This document shows positions 1 through 7,106 of a stretch of 45,220 bases of DNA, piece after piece; the first letter of the stretch is position 1; each line of letters begins with the position of its first letter. The notes beneath the pieces were generated by a model. That model did no database searches. It worked only from the letters and a program-made list of their open reading frames with translations, and was not told the origin of the DNA. The position numbers were made by a program, and so were the translations under genes. The DNA is from Lachnospiraceae bacterium (GTDB taxonomy: Bacteria > Bacillota > Clostridia > Lachnospirales > Lachnospiraceae), in contig JAQXFO010000040.1 of NCBI GenBank assembly GCA_029005135.1, forward strand, positions 1-45,220, in the 5' to 3' direction.

Positions 1-59
1 TGTTCATCCGCATAGGAAATATCACTGGCGGAATCTGTCATGATCCGGATCTTGCTCAT
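1..59 (-). CDS. DegV family fatty-acid-binding protein, N-terminus only (partial)
   Basis: Only the first 19 codons are in the window; the gene runs off the left edge. The peptide begins MSKIRIMTDSASDIS, which matches the N-terminal beta strand and T-D-S-x-S-D motif of the DegV family. These proteins bind a fatty acid and, in several Firmicutes, feed it to the FakA kinase. The ATG at 59 follows an AGGAAAAG ribosome site. It lies five bases downstream of the stop of a very short reading frame (64-150) and probably belongs to the same transcript as the flavodoxin-ferredoxin gene. The family call rests on the N-terminal motif alone. Confidence 0.7.
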   Translation of the reverse strand, partial: MSKIRIMTDSASDISYADE

Positions 60-63
60 GGTC

Positions 64-150
64 TTACTTTTCCTCACATAAGCAGCTTTTGATTGTCTGT
101 CCGTCTGCATTACTGAGAGTGCCGCCCACATCAATAACACCGATCTTCAC
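64..150 (-). CDS. 28-codon small ORF, possible gene remnant
   Basis: A GTG start at 150 has an AGAGAGG ribosome site at good spacing, and the frame encodes a 28-residue peptide beginning VKIGVIDVGG and ending CLCEEK before TAA. It sits between the flavodoxin-ferredoxin gene (stop at 165) and degV (start at 59). The first ten residues look like the opening beta strand and glycine turn of a larger enzyme (patatin-like or ROK/ASKHA type), but no fold can complete in 28 residues. It could be a truncated gene, a small protein, or a translated leader for degV. I cannot assign a function. Confidence 0.35.
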   Translation of the reverse strand: MKIGVIDVGGTLSNADGQTIKSCLCEEK

Positions 151-164
151 GGAATTCCTCTCTT

Positions 165-911
165 TTACAGATACAGTTCATTGTCTTTCCGGACGAGGCA
201 GGCCTTCCTGATGGCCATAGCGGCAAGGGATACCATGGCACCATTAACCGTTCTGGCCTTTTCAGGGCACTGCTTCACGCAGCGCATACAGGAGAGACAC
301 TTATGGTCGTCCGCCCTGGCACTCACCGGGTCAATGGCCTGTACAGGGCAGCTGGCAGCGCACAGGCCGCATTTCGTGCAGCTTTTGCCGGCCTTCGGAA
401 CAAGTCCCGCGCCGCCGGCTTTTTTGTAGGGGCGGTTTCCGGGAATGGCAGCGGCGCCTTCCGCCTTGCCCGCGATCTGCTCCGCAAACTGTTCCAGCTG
501 CTTTTTATCGGAAACATCCGGTCTGCCGGCAGCATACTGAGGCATAATGGAGTGTTCCGCCACGGCGGCGACTGCCGCAATGACCCGGAAGCCGCTTTCT
601 TTTGCGGCATCCTCCATTTCGGCAAGGGTATCCTCATAGGCCCGGTTTCCATAGACGCAGACAAGAGTGCATTTCGCGCCGTTTCCCGCAATGCTTTTCA
701 GTCGCCGGATGGCCGCGGCGGGCGCCCGTCCTCCGAAAGAGGGCATGGCAATCAGAACCTGATCTTCCTTATTAATGACGCACCCGGAAAAATCAAGGTG
801 AGGTTGGCTCAGATCTATGATTTCCGCGCTTTCACTCCAGTGCCTGCCGATGATATGGGCCACTTTCTCCGTCCCGCCTGTGGGGCTGAAAATGATCTCG
901 ATGGTTTTCAT
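165..911 (-). CDS. EFR1-type flavodoxin-ferredoxin fusion protein
   Basis: A 248-residue cytoplasmic electron carrier. Residues 1-150 form a flavodoxin-like domain with the FMN phosphate loop S-P-T-G-G-T (9-14). Residues 175-220 carry two [4Fe-4S] motifs, C178/C181/C184/C188 and C205/C208/C211/C215. This is the architecture of the EFR1 ferrodoxin family of anaerobes. The ATG at 911 follows an AGGAG site and lies 13 bp after the Rrf2 regulator stop, so the two genes form an operon. Rrf2 proteins commonly sense Fe-S status, redox state or NO, so control of this carrier by its neighbour is likely. Its redox partners cannot be read from sequence. Confidence 0.9.
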   Translation of the reverse strand: MKTIEIIFSPTGGTEKVAHIIGRHWSESAEIIDLSQPHLDFSGCVINKEDQVLIAMPSFGGRAPAAAIRRLKSIAGNGAKCTLVCVYGNRAYEDTLAEMEDAAKESGFRVIAAVAAVAEHSIMPQYAAGRPDVSDKKQLEQFAEQIAGKAEGAAAIPGNRPYKKAGGAGLVPKAGKSCTKCGLCAASCPVQAIDPVSARADDHKCLSCMRCVKQCPEKARTVNGAMVSLAAMAIRKACLVRKDNELYL

Positions 912-924
912 GTTTTTTCTCCTG

Positions 925-1344
925 TTATGACATGTTATTACGGATACCGGCTATGCAGTCGGCCAGCGTCTTATCTGCCAGGGACCGGGCAAAAACCTGC
1001 TCCAGGTCCGCGAACAGATCGGCCAGCACCGGGCGAATGTACCGGCCGACAAGGCACCGATCGCTGGCGTTTTGGTGGATATCCAGAAGATGAATCTTCG
1101 TCTCCTCCATAACAGCCTGATAAATCTGAAGCAAAGTAAGCTGCTCCGGCGCCGCGGTCAGTTTATAACCACTTATCCCCCTGTGCCCGTCGACAAGCTC
1201 CGCTTTTTTTAAAAGTGCCAGTATTTTGCGGATATAGCTGGCATTCGTGCCGACACTTTCTGCCATCTGATCCGAGGTCAGGGGCGATGGCGATTCTGAA
1301 ATCAGAATCATCACGTGTACAGCAACGGAAAATTTTGTATCCAT
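925..1344 (-). CDS. Rrf2 family transcriptional regulator
   Basis: A 139-residue protein with the Rrf2 winged helix: an N-terminal MDTKFSVAVH segment, a recognition region around TSDQMAESVGTNASYIRKIL, then a wing and a dimerisation helix. It has only two cysteines (about 97 and 130) rather than the three-cysteine cluster of IscR and NsrR. It therefore resembles the YwnA-like branch and may not hold an Fe-S cluster. The ATG at 1344 is preceded by AAGGGGGAAAG; upstream in-frame codons have no such site. A consensus promoter at 1400-1428 and an inverted repeat at 1374-1396 precede it, which suggests autoregulation. It is the first gene of an operon with the flavodoxin-ferredoxin gene. Confidence 0.9.
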   Translation of the reverse strand: MDTKFSVAVHVMILISESPSPLTSDQMAESVGTNASYIRKILALLKKAELVDGHRGISGYKLTAAPEQLTLLQIYQAVMEETKIHLLDIHQNASDRCLVGRYIRPVLADLFADLEQVFARSLADKTLADCIAGIRNNMS

Positions 1345-1373
1345 TTCTTTCCCCCTTGCAACGCCCGGAGATT

Positions 1374-1396
1374 TTTGTATCTGTATCAATTACAAA
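1374..1396. promoter_or_regulatory. Candidate Rrf2 operator (inverted repeat)
   Basis: TTTGTA at 1374-1379 and TACAAA at 1391-1396 form a perfect 6-bp inverted repeat with an 11-bp spacer. It lies at and just after the expected start point of the promoter at 1400-1428. That is where an autorepressor would bind. Its assignment to the Rrf2 protein is inference. Confidence 0.5.
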
Positions 1397-1399
1397 TAC

Positions 1400-1428
1400 A
1401 TTACACGGCATCATGAGATAATTGTCAA
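1400..1428 (-). promoter_or_regulatory. Sigma-A promoter for rrf2-EFR1
   Basis: On the minus strand a perfect -35 TTGACA (1428-1423) is followed by a 17-bp spacer and a -10 TGTAAT (1405-1400, five of six consensus bases). The ATG of the Rrf2 gene is about 55 bp downstream. Confidence 0.8.
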
Positions 1429-1470
1429 GATAAACCGGCGTTGATGATGGCAACCGGCACCGGAAAGCCG

Positions 1471-1725
1471 TCATTTTCTGAACAGAGAAAACCCTTTCTT
1501 TTGATAAGTCCCGCTTTGAATCGCCGCCACATGATAGCCGGCAGCTTCGATCTCGGCTCTGAGCCGGTTTTCTTCCAGCGGCTGCTCAGATACGATTTCT
1601 GTTCTCCCCCTGGTATGGGAGGAGGTGACCTTTTTCACCGAAAATGCCCTGCGCACAGCCGCATTGATATGGGCCTCGCACATCCCGCAGGCCATGCCTT
1701 CGATTTCCAGTATTGTTTTTATCAT
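1471..1725 (-). CDS. Heavy-metal-associated (HMA) domain protein, CopZ-like
   Basis: An 84-residue protein with a ferredoxin-like HMA fold. The metal site G-M-A-C13-G-M-C16-E lies in the first loop, as in copper chaperones and the N-terminal domains of P-type ATPases. It probably binds Cu(I) or a related soft metal in the cytoplasm. No copper ATPase or CsoR/CopY regulator lies nearby, so its partner is elsewhere. The start follows AAAAAGGAGAG. The C-terminus carries extra basic residues beyond the usual 70-residue domain. It is followed by the promoter of the rrf2 operon, so it is probably transcribed separately. Confidence 0.85.
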   Translation of the reverse strand: MIKTILEIEGMACGMCEAHINAAVRRAFSVKKVTSSHTRGRTEIVSEQPLEENRLRAEIEAAGYHVAAIQSGTYQKKGFSLFRK

Positions 1726-2063
1726 TGCTGACTCTCCTTTTTGATGACATTTCCATGCTGTCCGTTTCTTAAGAGGACAGGCACAGCACCTCCCGGCTTT
1801 TTAGTTTGATGTCACTAACTCATAGCAATAAAGCAACCTGGCTTTTGCGTCAAGGGTAAAGCCTGGTTACTGACGGAGAGCAAGGCGGTATCTCATGGCT
1901 GATAATTCAAGCCATTCCCAGATAATCAACCCGCTGCCTGCACAGCAGCTCCGGTGGAAAGGCTATGCGGAAAAAGATCAGGACCTATGTTTTTTTAACC
2001 CACCTAAAACGGTATTTTCGACGTCAGAACGGGACAGACCGCGAACGGAAAAAAAGGTAAAAG
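1726..2063. other. Intergenic region upstream of the HMA gene
   Basis: About 340 bp without a convincing gene. A 62-codon plus-strand frame (1895-2083) has no ribosome site and runs into the rpsI terminator. The region holds an imperfect 11-bp inverted repeat (1835-1845 with 1858-1868). Its loop carries a TTGACG that could be a minus-strand -35 for the HMA gene, although the -10 at 17 bp (TATTGC) is poor. A short repeat TTAGT-N8-ACTAA lies at 1801-1818. Any of these could be a metal-responsive operator; none is certain. Confidence 0.35.
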
Positions 2064-2098
2064 AAAAGCCCGGAAAACCTTGATTTTCCGGGCTTTTT
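2064..2098 (-). terminator. Intrinsic terminator after rplM-rpsI
   Basis: A 14-bp perfect stem (2064-2077 with 2084-2097) with a six-base loop and GC core GCCCGG. On the minus strand it is followed by a T-rich stretch. It lies 30 bp after the rpsI stop. The A and T runs on both sides make it potentially bidirectional. Confidence 0.9.
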
Positions 2099-2128
2099 GA
2101 ACCATTTTGATGCAGTTTGAACAGCTGA

Positions 2129-2518
2129 TTATCTCTTGCTGAACTGCGGAGCGCGTCTCGCGGCTTTGAGACCGTACTTCTTACGTTCCTTCATACGCGG
2201 ATCACGTGTCAGATAACCGGCTTTCTTGAGGGCCGGACGCATATCCGGATCCATCTTGTTAAGGGCTCTGGCAAGACCGTGACGGATAGCACCGGCCTGG
2301 CCTGTGAAACCGCCGCCGCGAACGGTGACGATGACGTCGAACTTGCCTTCTGTCTCAGTCGCAACGAACGGGGCACGAACGATCATCTTCAGTGTTTCCA
2401 TACCGAAGTATTCATCGATGTCTTTCTTGTTGATCGTGATTTTGCCTGTACCGGCCATAACATAAACACGGGCGATAGATTTTTTTCTTCTACCGGTTCC
2501 ATAATATTTATCTGCCAC
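2129..2518 (-). CDS. rpsI: 30S ribosomal protein S9 (uS9)
   Basis: A 129-residue uS9 with the family's [12 protein letters not shown] opening and the basic C-terminal tail ending APQFSKR, which reaches the ribosomal P site. The start is a GTG at 2518 behind an AGGGAGG site. It lies 17 bp after rplM in the usual two-gene operon. In many Clostridia truA and the ECF transporter genes precede rplM; here they are at 8.5-12.6 kb instead. Confidence 0.97.
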   Translation of the reverse strand: MADKYYGTGRRKKSIARVYVMAGTGKITINKKDIDEYFGMETLKMIVRAPFVATETEGKFDVIVTVRGGGFTGQAGAIRHGLARALNKMDPDMRPALKKAGYLTRDPRMKERKKYGLKAARRAPQFSKR

Positions 2519-2535
2519 TTTTCAATCCTCCCTGA

Positions 2536-2967
2536 TCAGAATGTAACCTTTTCCGGCTTCTGAGCTTTCTGCTCGTAGTCCGGGCCAGCATAAACATGGA
2601 GTTTCGTAAACATCTGATCACCGAGAGCACCCTTCGGGCACATACCGCGAACAGCATGTTTGACAACCAGTTCCGGTTTCTTCTGCATCATGTCACGCAG
2701 TGTCGCGTACTTGGCACCGCCGACATAATCGGAATGGCTGAAATAAATCTTCTGATCAAGCTTCTTGCCGGAAACAGCAACCTTATCGGCGTTGATGATG
2801 ACGACATAATCACCGGTATCAACATGCGGTGTGTATTCCGGTTTATTCTTACCTCTCAGGATCTTGGCCACTTCTGAAGCCAGACGACCAAGAGTAACAC
2901 CCTCGGCATCGACAAGATACCATTTTCTTTCGATGTCAGCCGGGTTAGCCACAAATGTATGATTCAT
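2536..2967 (-). CDS. rplM: 50S ribosomal protein L13 (uL13)
   Basis: A 143-residue uL13 with the family motifs W-Y-L-V-D-A-E-G-x-x-L-G-R-L-A and A-V-R-G-M-C-P-K-G. It binds 23S rRNA early in 50S assembly. The ATG at 2967 follows a TAGGAGG site. It is first in the rplM-rpsI operon, driven by the consensus promoter at 3067-3095 with a leader of about 90 nt. Some Firmicutes carry an autoregulatory L13 leader in this position; I cannot confirm that structure here. Confidence 0.97.
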   Translation of the reverse strand: MNHTFVANPADIERKWYLVDAEGVTLGRLASEVAKILRGKNKPEYTPHVDTGDYVVIINADKVAVSGKKLDQKIYFSHSDYVGGAKYATLRDMMQKKPELVVKHAVRGMCPKGALGDQMFTKLHVYAGPDYEQKAQKPEKVTF

Positions 2968-3066
2968 GGATGAACCTCCTAAAATCCGTCTATAGTCAAT
3001 GGGTCTGTGTTTCCGAAGAACACCACCGGGGCTTTGGCAGATGTTTCTCCTTACGCACGCTCAAAT

Positions 3067-3095
3067 ATTATAGAAAATTCACGCCGGCATGTCAA
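3067..3095 (-). promoter_or_regulatory. Perfect consensus sigma-A promoter of rplM-rpsI
   Basis: On the minus strand, TTGACA (3095-3090), exactly 17 bp, then TATAAT (3072-3067). Both hexamers match consensus at all six positions, which fits strong ribosomal-protein transcription. The start point would be near 3060, giving a leader of about 90 nt. Confidence 0.95.
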
Positions 3096-3217
3096 GGTGT
3101 TTTTCCTTTATTTTCGGGCATTTCCGCCGCTTTTCGGGGCATTTTCGGGTCCCTGTCCGTCCCGGTGTCTTTCCTATCGCAGGGCTTGCCGCAGGCATCA
3201 CAGATAACGTATCCGGC
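3092..3217 (-). pseudogene. Possible zinc-ribbon gene remnant
   Basis: Between the rplM promoter and the zinc-ribbon operon, a minus-strand frame opens after a TAA, has no start codon, and reads GYVICDACGKPCDRK followed by a low-complexity basic tail and TGA. The VICDxCGKP core repeats residues of the RING-like protein encoded at 4998-5819 (VICDSCGKPHHRD). The DNA in that core is nearly identical over about 28 bases (compare 3183-3210 with about 5729-5756). This suggests a decayed duplicate of a zinc-finger gene. The frame is short and chance cannot be excluded. Confidence 0.4.
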
Positions 3218-3258
3218 TTATCTCAAAGATGATACCGGGCCTGCGCGATGAAAAAGTG

Positions 3259-3300
3259 AAGCCTGTGAAAAGGAAACACTTTTCACAGGCTTTTCTCTTT
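3259..3300 (-). terminator. Intrinsic terminator of the zinc-ribbon operon
   Basis: A 13-bp perfect stem (3259-3271 with 3280-3292) containing GCCTGTG, loop of eight bases. On the minus strand it is followed by CACTTTTTC; on the plus strand by TTCTCTTTT. It begins about 30 bp after the stop at 3323. Confidence 0.85.
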
Positions 3301-3322
3301 TCATGACAGCCGCCCTTACCGG

Positions 3323-4954
3323 TCAGCTCGTATAATTATAGTAAGACATATTGACAAGACGCCCGTCCTGGATCGTGATATAAAAAGCGCCGCCATAGGG
3401 ATTTCCTTGCCAGCTCATCAGAAAGTTCCAGAATTCATTAAGATCATAGGTTCCAAATCCAAAGGATTCGTAATACGTATCCGGATTACTCACAAGCTTC
3501 ATCTGACAGATCTCCGACACACCGTCAAGGTAATCGACCTGCCAGCTGCCGTTTATATAGACGGCGGTGCCGTCGCAGCTGATATCATAGATATAACCAT
3601 ATCCGTTGTTTTCATAGAAGGTACTGCCGTTGACCGGATCATAATTGGACATGTAACGCCCATCCGCCAGGACATTTCCCTCATCGACCGGCTCACGGGG
3701 CGGCTGAGGGTCGGCCGGCGGTGCCGCCGGCTGTCCTGCCGGTACCGATGACGGCTGAGAGGCCGGCGCCGATGTGGTTTCTGCCTGTGTTTTCTGTTCC
3801 GCCACAGGGTCATGATCAAAATCGATGGTGGATTCACTCTCCCACTGTCCCGCCAGGCCCGTCATGCGGTCTTCCCGGATCTCCGCCAGAGAGGCAAAGC
3901 CATAATAGGAACCGCTGCCCACCAGGATCTGCGTATCACCGTGAACGGACGACCGCGTGATGGCATCGAGGAAGGTGTCTGCGTCAAAGATGAGATGATC
4001 CTCCGAGTCGTAGATGAGGTTCATAAATTCGACGACACGGTAAAAGGTACGTCTCTCACCGTCCGCTTCCACCTCCGTACGAAACACCAGATCCGCCAGA
4101 TTTGTATGGGACACAAGGGCGTCTTCCCTCGCCTTCAGGTAAATTAGGCCGACATAGTCATAATCCAGAAGCCTTTCATTGGACGGCCAGGAAGCCGCCT
4201 TGATCTCCATGGCATTTTTGGCGTAGGACAGCATTTTCTGAAGCATGTCATCCGGAATATCCGCCAGTGACCCGGGGCAGGGTGACAGAGCCTCTACCGC
4301 ATAGGCCGTGGATTCCGCCGCCGGTACCGCATCAAAATGTTCCCGGCAGTAGTCTTCGAGGACCGCTCCCTCGTCAAGACAGAAGGCGGTGATCGTTACG
4401 CTGTCGCCAAGACGGACATTGTCCGGCTCGCAGCGATAACCGATTCCCTCATAGCGGCCCTCTATGCTTCCGATAAAGGCCGAAGAGGGACAGCCCGTCA
4501 CCACCAGTGACAGATCCTCAAAAAGATCGATTGTCCTGTCGGCTTCCAAAGCCGTTTCTTCCGATTGTGCGGCGCTCTCCCCACCGGCATCGCGGTTGTC
4601 GCCGTTCTGTCTGTCAGACAAGGAAGACCGGACGAGCATAAAAACGGCCGCGGCCGCCAGAGCAGCCAGAACAATGATCATCGCTGTAAGGACACCGCGT
4701 TTTTTCTTCGATTTTTCCGGTGCTTTCCCGGACGGTTCCGCCAGCGGCGGCTCCGTTTCAGCGAACGGCCCCGGCTTCATGATCGTCTCTGCCGGCTTTG
4801 TCTCGGGCTCAACCGGTTTTGCGATCGTCTCTGCCGGCTTTGCCTCCGGCGCGTCCGCCTGAGGGTTCTCCCGGGGCACCGGGTGTCCGCATTTCGTACA
4901 AAAGCTTGCTCCCTCTCGCAGCTTTGAACCGCAGTACACACAGAATTTTTGCAT
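3323..4954 (-). CDS. Zinc-ribbon membrane-anchored protein of unknown function
   Basis: A 543-residue protein. It starts with a zinc ribbon (MQKFCVYCGSKL then CTKCG), followed by a Pro/Ala/Glu-rich linker that repeats a P-A-E-T-I-x-K-P unit. Next comes a basic stop and one transmembrane helix (about 90-110), and then a large extracytoplasmic region. That region contains a second Pro/Ala-rich spacer (about 385-420) and an aromatic, Tyr/Asn-rich C-terminal domain. Topology is therefore cytoplasmic zinc ribbon and external C-terminus. The ATG at 4954 follows GAGGTG. It is last of three genes that share the zinc-ribbon N-terminus. I do not recognise the external domain. Confidence 0.8.
   Translation of the reverse strand: MQKFCVYCGSKLREGASFCTKCGHPVPRENPQADAPEAKPAETIAKPVEPETKPAETIMKPGPFAETEPPLAEPSGKAPEKSKKKRGVLTAMIIVLAALAAAAVFMLVRSSLSDRQNGDNRDAGGESAAQSEETALEADRTIDLFEDLSLVVTGCPSSAFIGSIEGRYEGIGYRCEPDNVRLGDSVTITAFCLDEGAVLEDYCREHFDAVPAAESTAYAVEALSPCPGSLADIPDDMLQKMLSYAKNAMEIKAASWPSNERLLDYDYVGLIYLKAREDALVSHTNLADLVFRTEVEADGERRTFYRVVEFMNLIYDSEDHLIFDADTFLDAITRSSVHGDTQILVGSGSYYGFASLAEIREDRMTGLAGQWESESTIDFDHDPVAEQKTQAETTSAPASQPSSVPAGQPAAPPADPQPPREPVDEGNVLADGRYMSNYDPVNGSTFYENNGYGYIYDISCDGTAVYINGSWQVDYLDGVSEICQMKLVSNPDTYYESFGFGTYDLNEFWNFLMSWQGNPYGGAFYITIQDGRLVNMSYYNYTS
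4781..4842. repeat. 20-bp direct repeat inside the linker-coding region
   Basis: GATCGTCTCTGCCGGCTTTG occurs exactly at 4781-4800 and again at 4823-4842, a 42-bp period equal to 14 codons. It encodes the repeated P-A-E-T-I-x-K-P linker units of the zinc-ribbon protein. The repeat could vary in copy number by slippage. Confidence 0.9.
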
Positions 4955-4997
4955 TTCTATCACCTCAATACACTCTGCAGACCCTTTACATCACCCA

Positions 4998-5819
4998 TTA
5001 TATATGAACCATTATAAACGTAAACACCAGTGAAACCAGCGTATATGCGATACATACGAGAATCGCTGCCGCCGTATTCGTGCCGCCGTTCTTCATAACA
5101 AATGACGGCCGCAGATTTTCAGGCAGGCTCCTCTCTCTCCTGATTCTTTTCTCCAGATCATATAGATAGGCATAATTGCCAAAAACCGCCGCCAGAACAC
5201 TGATGACCAGGCACAGCAGCGACCCAAACCAGCCGGCCAGCAAGGTCAGCAGCAGCTGAACACCCAGCACCACGGCACCTATCGCGTACATTTTCCGATA
5301 GACACACCAGTAGGAGGAAAAGAAAAAGGCGGCCCAGTTCCAGCTGTCATATCTTTTTTTCTGCTTTAAGGCTGAAAAACTCCTGAGATAGTATTCTCTT
5401 TTGTTTCCTATATAGTCGGCGAGACCCGAATCCAGCCTGTCATCTGTCGCAACAGCCCGAACGGCTTTTTGCCGGAAGCTGTCAAAGGTTTCGGTTATGG
5501 GATCTTTGGCTTTCGGCGATTCCGAAAATGCGCTGCTGTTCGAATGGCTGTCTCTTCGTTTGATCGGCGTGCCGCATTGGCTGCAGAAGGCGCCGACAGA
5601 ATTCAGAGGCGCGCCGCATTGACGACAGAAGGACGGTCGGCTCAGTGTCTCTTGAAGGCTGCGCATCCTGCCCTGACAGTCATTCAATGTACAGCCGCCG
5701 TGTTTTATCCAGCAGTCTCTGTGATGAGGTTTCCCGCAGGAATCACAGATAACGATATCGTCATTGTCTTTAAAAGCCGCCTGACAGCAGGGACAGATCA
5801 TATCAACATAAGGATTCAT
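4998..5819 (-). CDS. RING-like / zinc-ribbon DUF2628-type membrane protein
   Basis: A 273-residue protein. The N-terminus is a prokaryotic RING-finger-family-1 type module (CPCC, then ICDSCGKPHHRDCW with CTLNDC, residues 9-48). A zinc ribbon follows (FCRQCGAPL then FCSQCGTPI, about 64-86). The C-terminal half resembles DUF2628: the WNWAAFFFSSYWCVYRKMY motif (about 162-180) and several hydrophobic helices, the last at the very C-terminus. The ATG at 5819 follows GGAGAAGTGG. It lies 12 bp after the BIG2-domain gene and is the middle gene of the operon. Function is unknown; the RING-like fold does not by itself imply ubiquitin-like chemistry. Confidence 0.8.
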   Translation of the reverse strand: MNPYVDMICPCCQAAFKDNDDIVICDSCGKPHHRDCWIKHGGCTLNDCQGRMRSLQETLSRPSFCRQCGAPLNSVGAFCSQCGTPIKRRDSHSNSSAFSESPKAKDPITETFDSFRQKAVRAVATDDRLDSGLADYIGNKREYYLRSFSALKQKKRYDSWNWAAFFFSSYWCVYRKMYAIGAVVLGVQLLLTLLAGWFGSLLCLVISVLAAVFGNYAYLYDLEKRIRRERSLPENLRPSFVMKNGGTNTAAAILVCIAYTLVSLVFTFIMVHI

Positions 5820-5831
5820 ACCACTTCTCCG

Positions 5832-6599
5832 CTACCACTCCGCGTATTTGTACCGGACTTCAAGGCCCCTGTCCGGATGATATGTCCAGGATACATTCAC
5901 ATCACCAAATGTTTCCGATTGCCTCCCCATACTCCATGATGTCTGACACATATCGATCCAGAGAGAGTCCGGCAGGCCCAGGGAATCATTAATGATAAAA
6001 ATGGCCGCATCGGCTTCACTGTCCCGGTACTCATCCCAATCATACGGATTATCATCGATAAGCAGATAGCTGCCGTCATAACCAACCGTTGCCCACATTT
6101 CGTCGCAGTAAAGCCAGTATAGCCGTTCGAAATCGGGGCCAGGACTGACAGTCACAGTAACCTCATCGCTTTTCCATCCCGCCTTGGCAGTGATGACGCA
6201 TTCGCCTGCGCCGACCGCCTCAAGATAGCCGTCCTCATCGACAAAAGCCACCTGCTCATCAGACGTGCTCCAGGTCACCTTTTTCGCCCTGTTTCTCTCG
6301 GGACTTATGTCATAAAGCAAAAACGTCTTATTCCCGACATGCAAACTGACTTCCGTGTCGTACAAAGTTATGTTGTCTACCCAATGGTAAATCGTCAAGG
6401 ACGCCAATCCGATCAGCATCAGCAGGATCGCTGCCGGAACAATGAAAAAAATGTATTTATGACTGCGCGTCTGCGTCCGTACTTCGGCCTTCCGGCCGCA
6501 CGCAGGGCAAAAAAAATCGCCCGGATCAAGCGGTGTTCCGCACTGCGCACACACACCGGCACCGGGGATGCGTGGTAAAACATCCTTTTTCTTTTCCAC
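5832..6599 (-). CDS. Zinc-ribbon, single-TM, BIG2 (Ig-like) domain protein
   Basis: A 255-residue protein: zinc ribbon (VCAQCGTPLDP then FCPACGRK, residues 16-37), one transmembrane helix (about 48-70), then an extracytoplasmic bacterial Ig-like group 2 domain (about 80-152). The latter has the typical V-T-W-S-T-S-D-E-Q-V-A-F-V-D-E-D-G-Y and V-G-A-G-E-C-V-I-T-A-K-A motifs. A unique acidic/aromatic C-terminal region follows. The start is GTG at 6599 with a TAGGAGG site eight bases upstream. It is the first gene of the operon and is divergent from an XRE regulator. BIG2 domains usually mediate surface binding, which suggests an envelope role, by inference. Confidence 0.85.
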   Translation of the reverse strand: MEKKKDVLPRIPGAGVCAQCGTPLDPGDFFCPACGRKAEVRTQTRSHKYIFFIVPAAILLMLIGLASLTIYHWVDNITLYDTEVSLHVGNKTFLLYDISPERNRAKKVTWSTSDEQVAFVDEDGYLEAVGAGECVITAKAGWKSDEVTVTVSPGPDFERLYWLYCDEMWATVGYDGSYLLIDDNPYDWDEYRDSEADAAIFIINDSLGLPDSLWIDMCQTSWSMGRQSETFGDVNVSWTYHPDRGLEVRYKYAEW

Positions 6600-6728
6600 A
6601 GGTAATCCTCCTACGAAAGCAACCGCCGCCCCTTCGGAGCATCAACGCTTTATTACACTGTTTTAGTATTCTATATCACCATATTAGTACTTCCGAAAGA
6701 TAAACCCAAGTCATAGTGAGGTATGATT
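6600..6728. promoter_or_regulatory. Divergent promoter region, zinc-ribbon operon / XRE gene
   Basis: An AT-rich 129-bp region between divergent starts. TTAGTA occurs at 6663-6668 and 6684-6689, 21 bp (two helical turns) apart, a plausible operator pair. For the minus-strand operon a candidate promoter is TTGGGT, 17 bp, TAATAT, which overlaps the 6684 repeat. The plus-strand promoter is not clear. Control by the XRE protein is inference. Confidence 0.45.
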
Positions 6729-7022
6729 ATGGTTGATTTTGATTTTGGCAAACGCCTGAGGGATCTTCGCCTGCAATCCGGGCTGACCCAAAAACAGCTG
6801 GCAGCGCGTATCGGTGTGACCACTTCCGTGGTATCCTTTTACGAGTTGCGGGAACGCACACCGTCTCCCGAAGTTCTGGCCAAGCTGGCTGACGTGTTTC
6901 ATGTCAGCACCGACTATTTGCTGGGCATTGATAAAGCGAGAACGATTGATGTCAGCGGTCTCGACGATGACGATATCCAGCTTGTCTCACTGATGGTGCA
7001 ACGTCTGCGCGAAAAGAAATAA
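6729..7022 (+). CDS. XRE family HTH transcriptional regulator
   Basis: A 97-residue cytoplasmic DNA-binding protein. An HTH_3 (Cro/C1-type) domain covers residues 5-62, with the helix-turn-helix LTQKQLAARIGVTTSVVSFYE and the closing STDYLLG motif, followed by a short acidic/basic tail. I chose the ATG at 6729 because GAGG (6718-6721) is seven bases upstream; the ATG at 6723 would sit almost on that site. It is divergent from the zinc-ribbon operon and is its likely regulator. A strong hairpin follows the stop. Confidence 0.9.
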   Translation: MVDFDFGKRLRDLRLQSGLTQKQLAARIGVTTSVVSFYELRERTPSPEVLAKLADVFHVSTDYLLGIDKARTIDVSGLDDDDIQLVSLMVQRLREKK

Positions 7023-7023
7023 C

Positions 7024-7059
7024 GGAAAAGGGCTGTCGCCTTGGCGACAGCCCTTTTCC
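7024..7059. terminator. Bidirectional hairpin terminator between convergent genes
   Basis: A perfect 17-bp inverted repeat (7024-7040 with 7043-7059) with GC core GGGCTGTCGCC begins right after the XRE stop and 48 bp past the SDR stop on the other strand. The A/T-rich outer stem provides U tracts in both directions. Confidence 0.85.
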
Positions 7060-7106
7060 TCTGTTTTGCTTATGATAAATCCTATCGTCAATCCGATACC
7101 GCCGAC

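Noticed and set aside
1895-2083. 62-codon plus-strand frame before the rpsI terminator
   Set aside because: No ribosome site, low-complexity basic end that runs through the terminator hairpin.
2968-3066. Ribosomal L13 autoregulatory leader RNA
   Set aside because: The leader length is suitable, but I cannot show the conserved structure by eye, so it is not listed as a feature.
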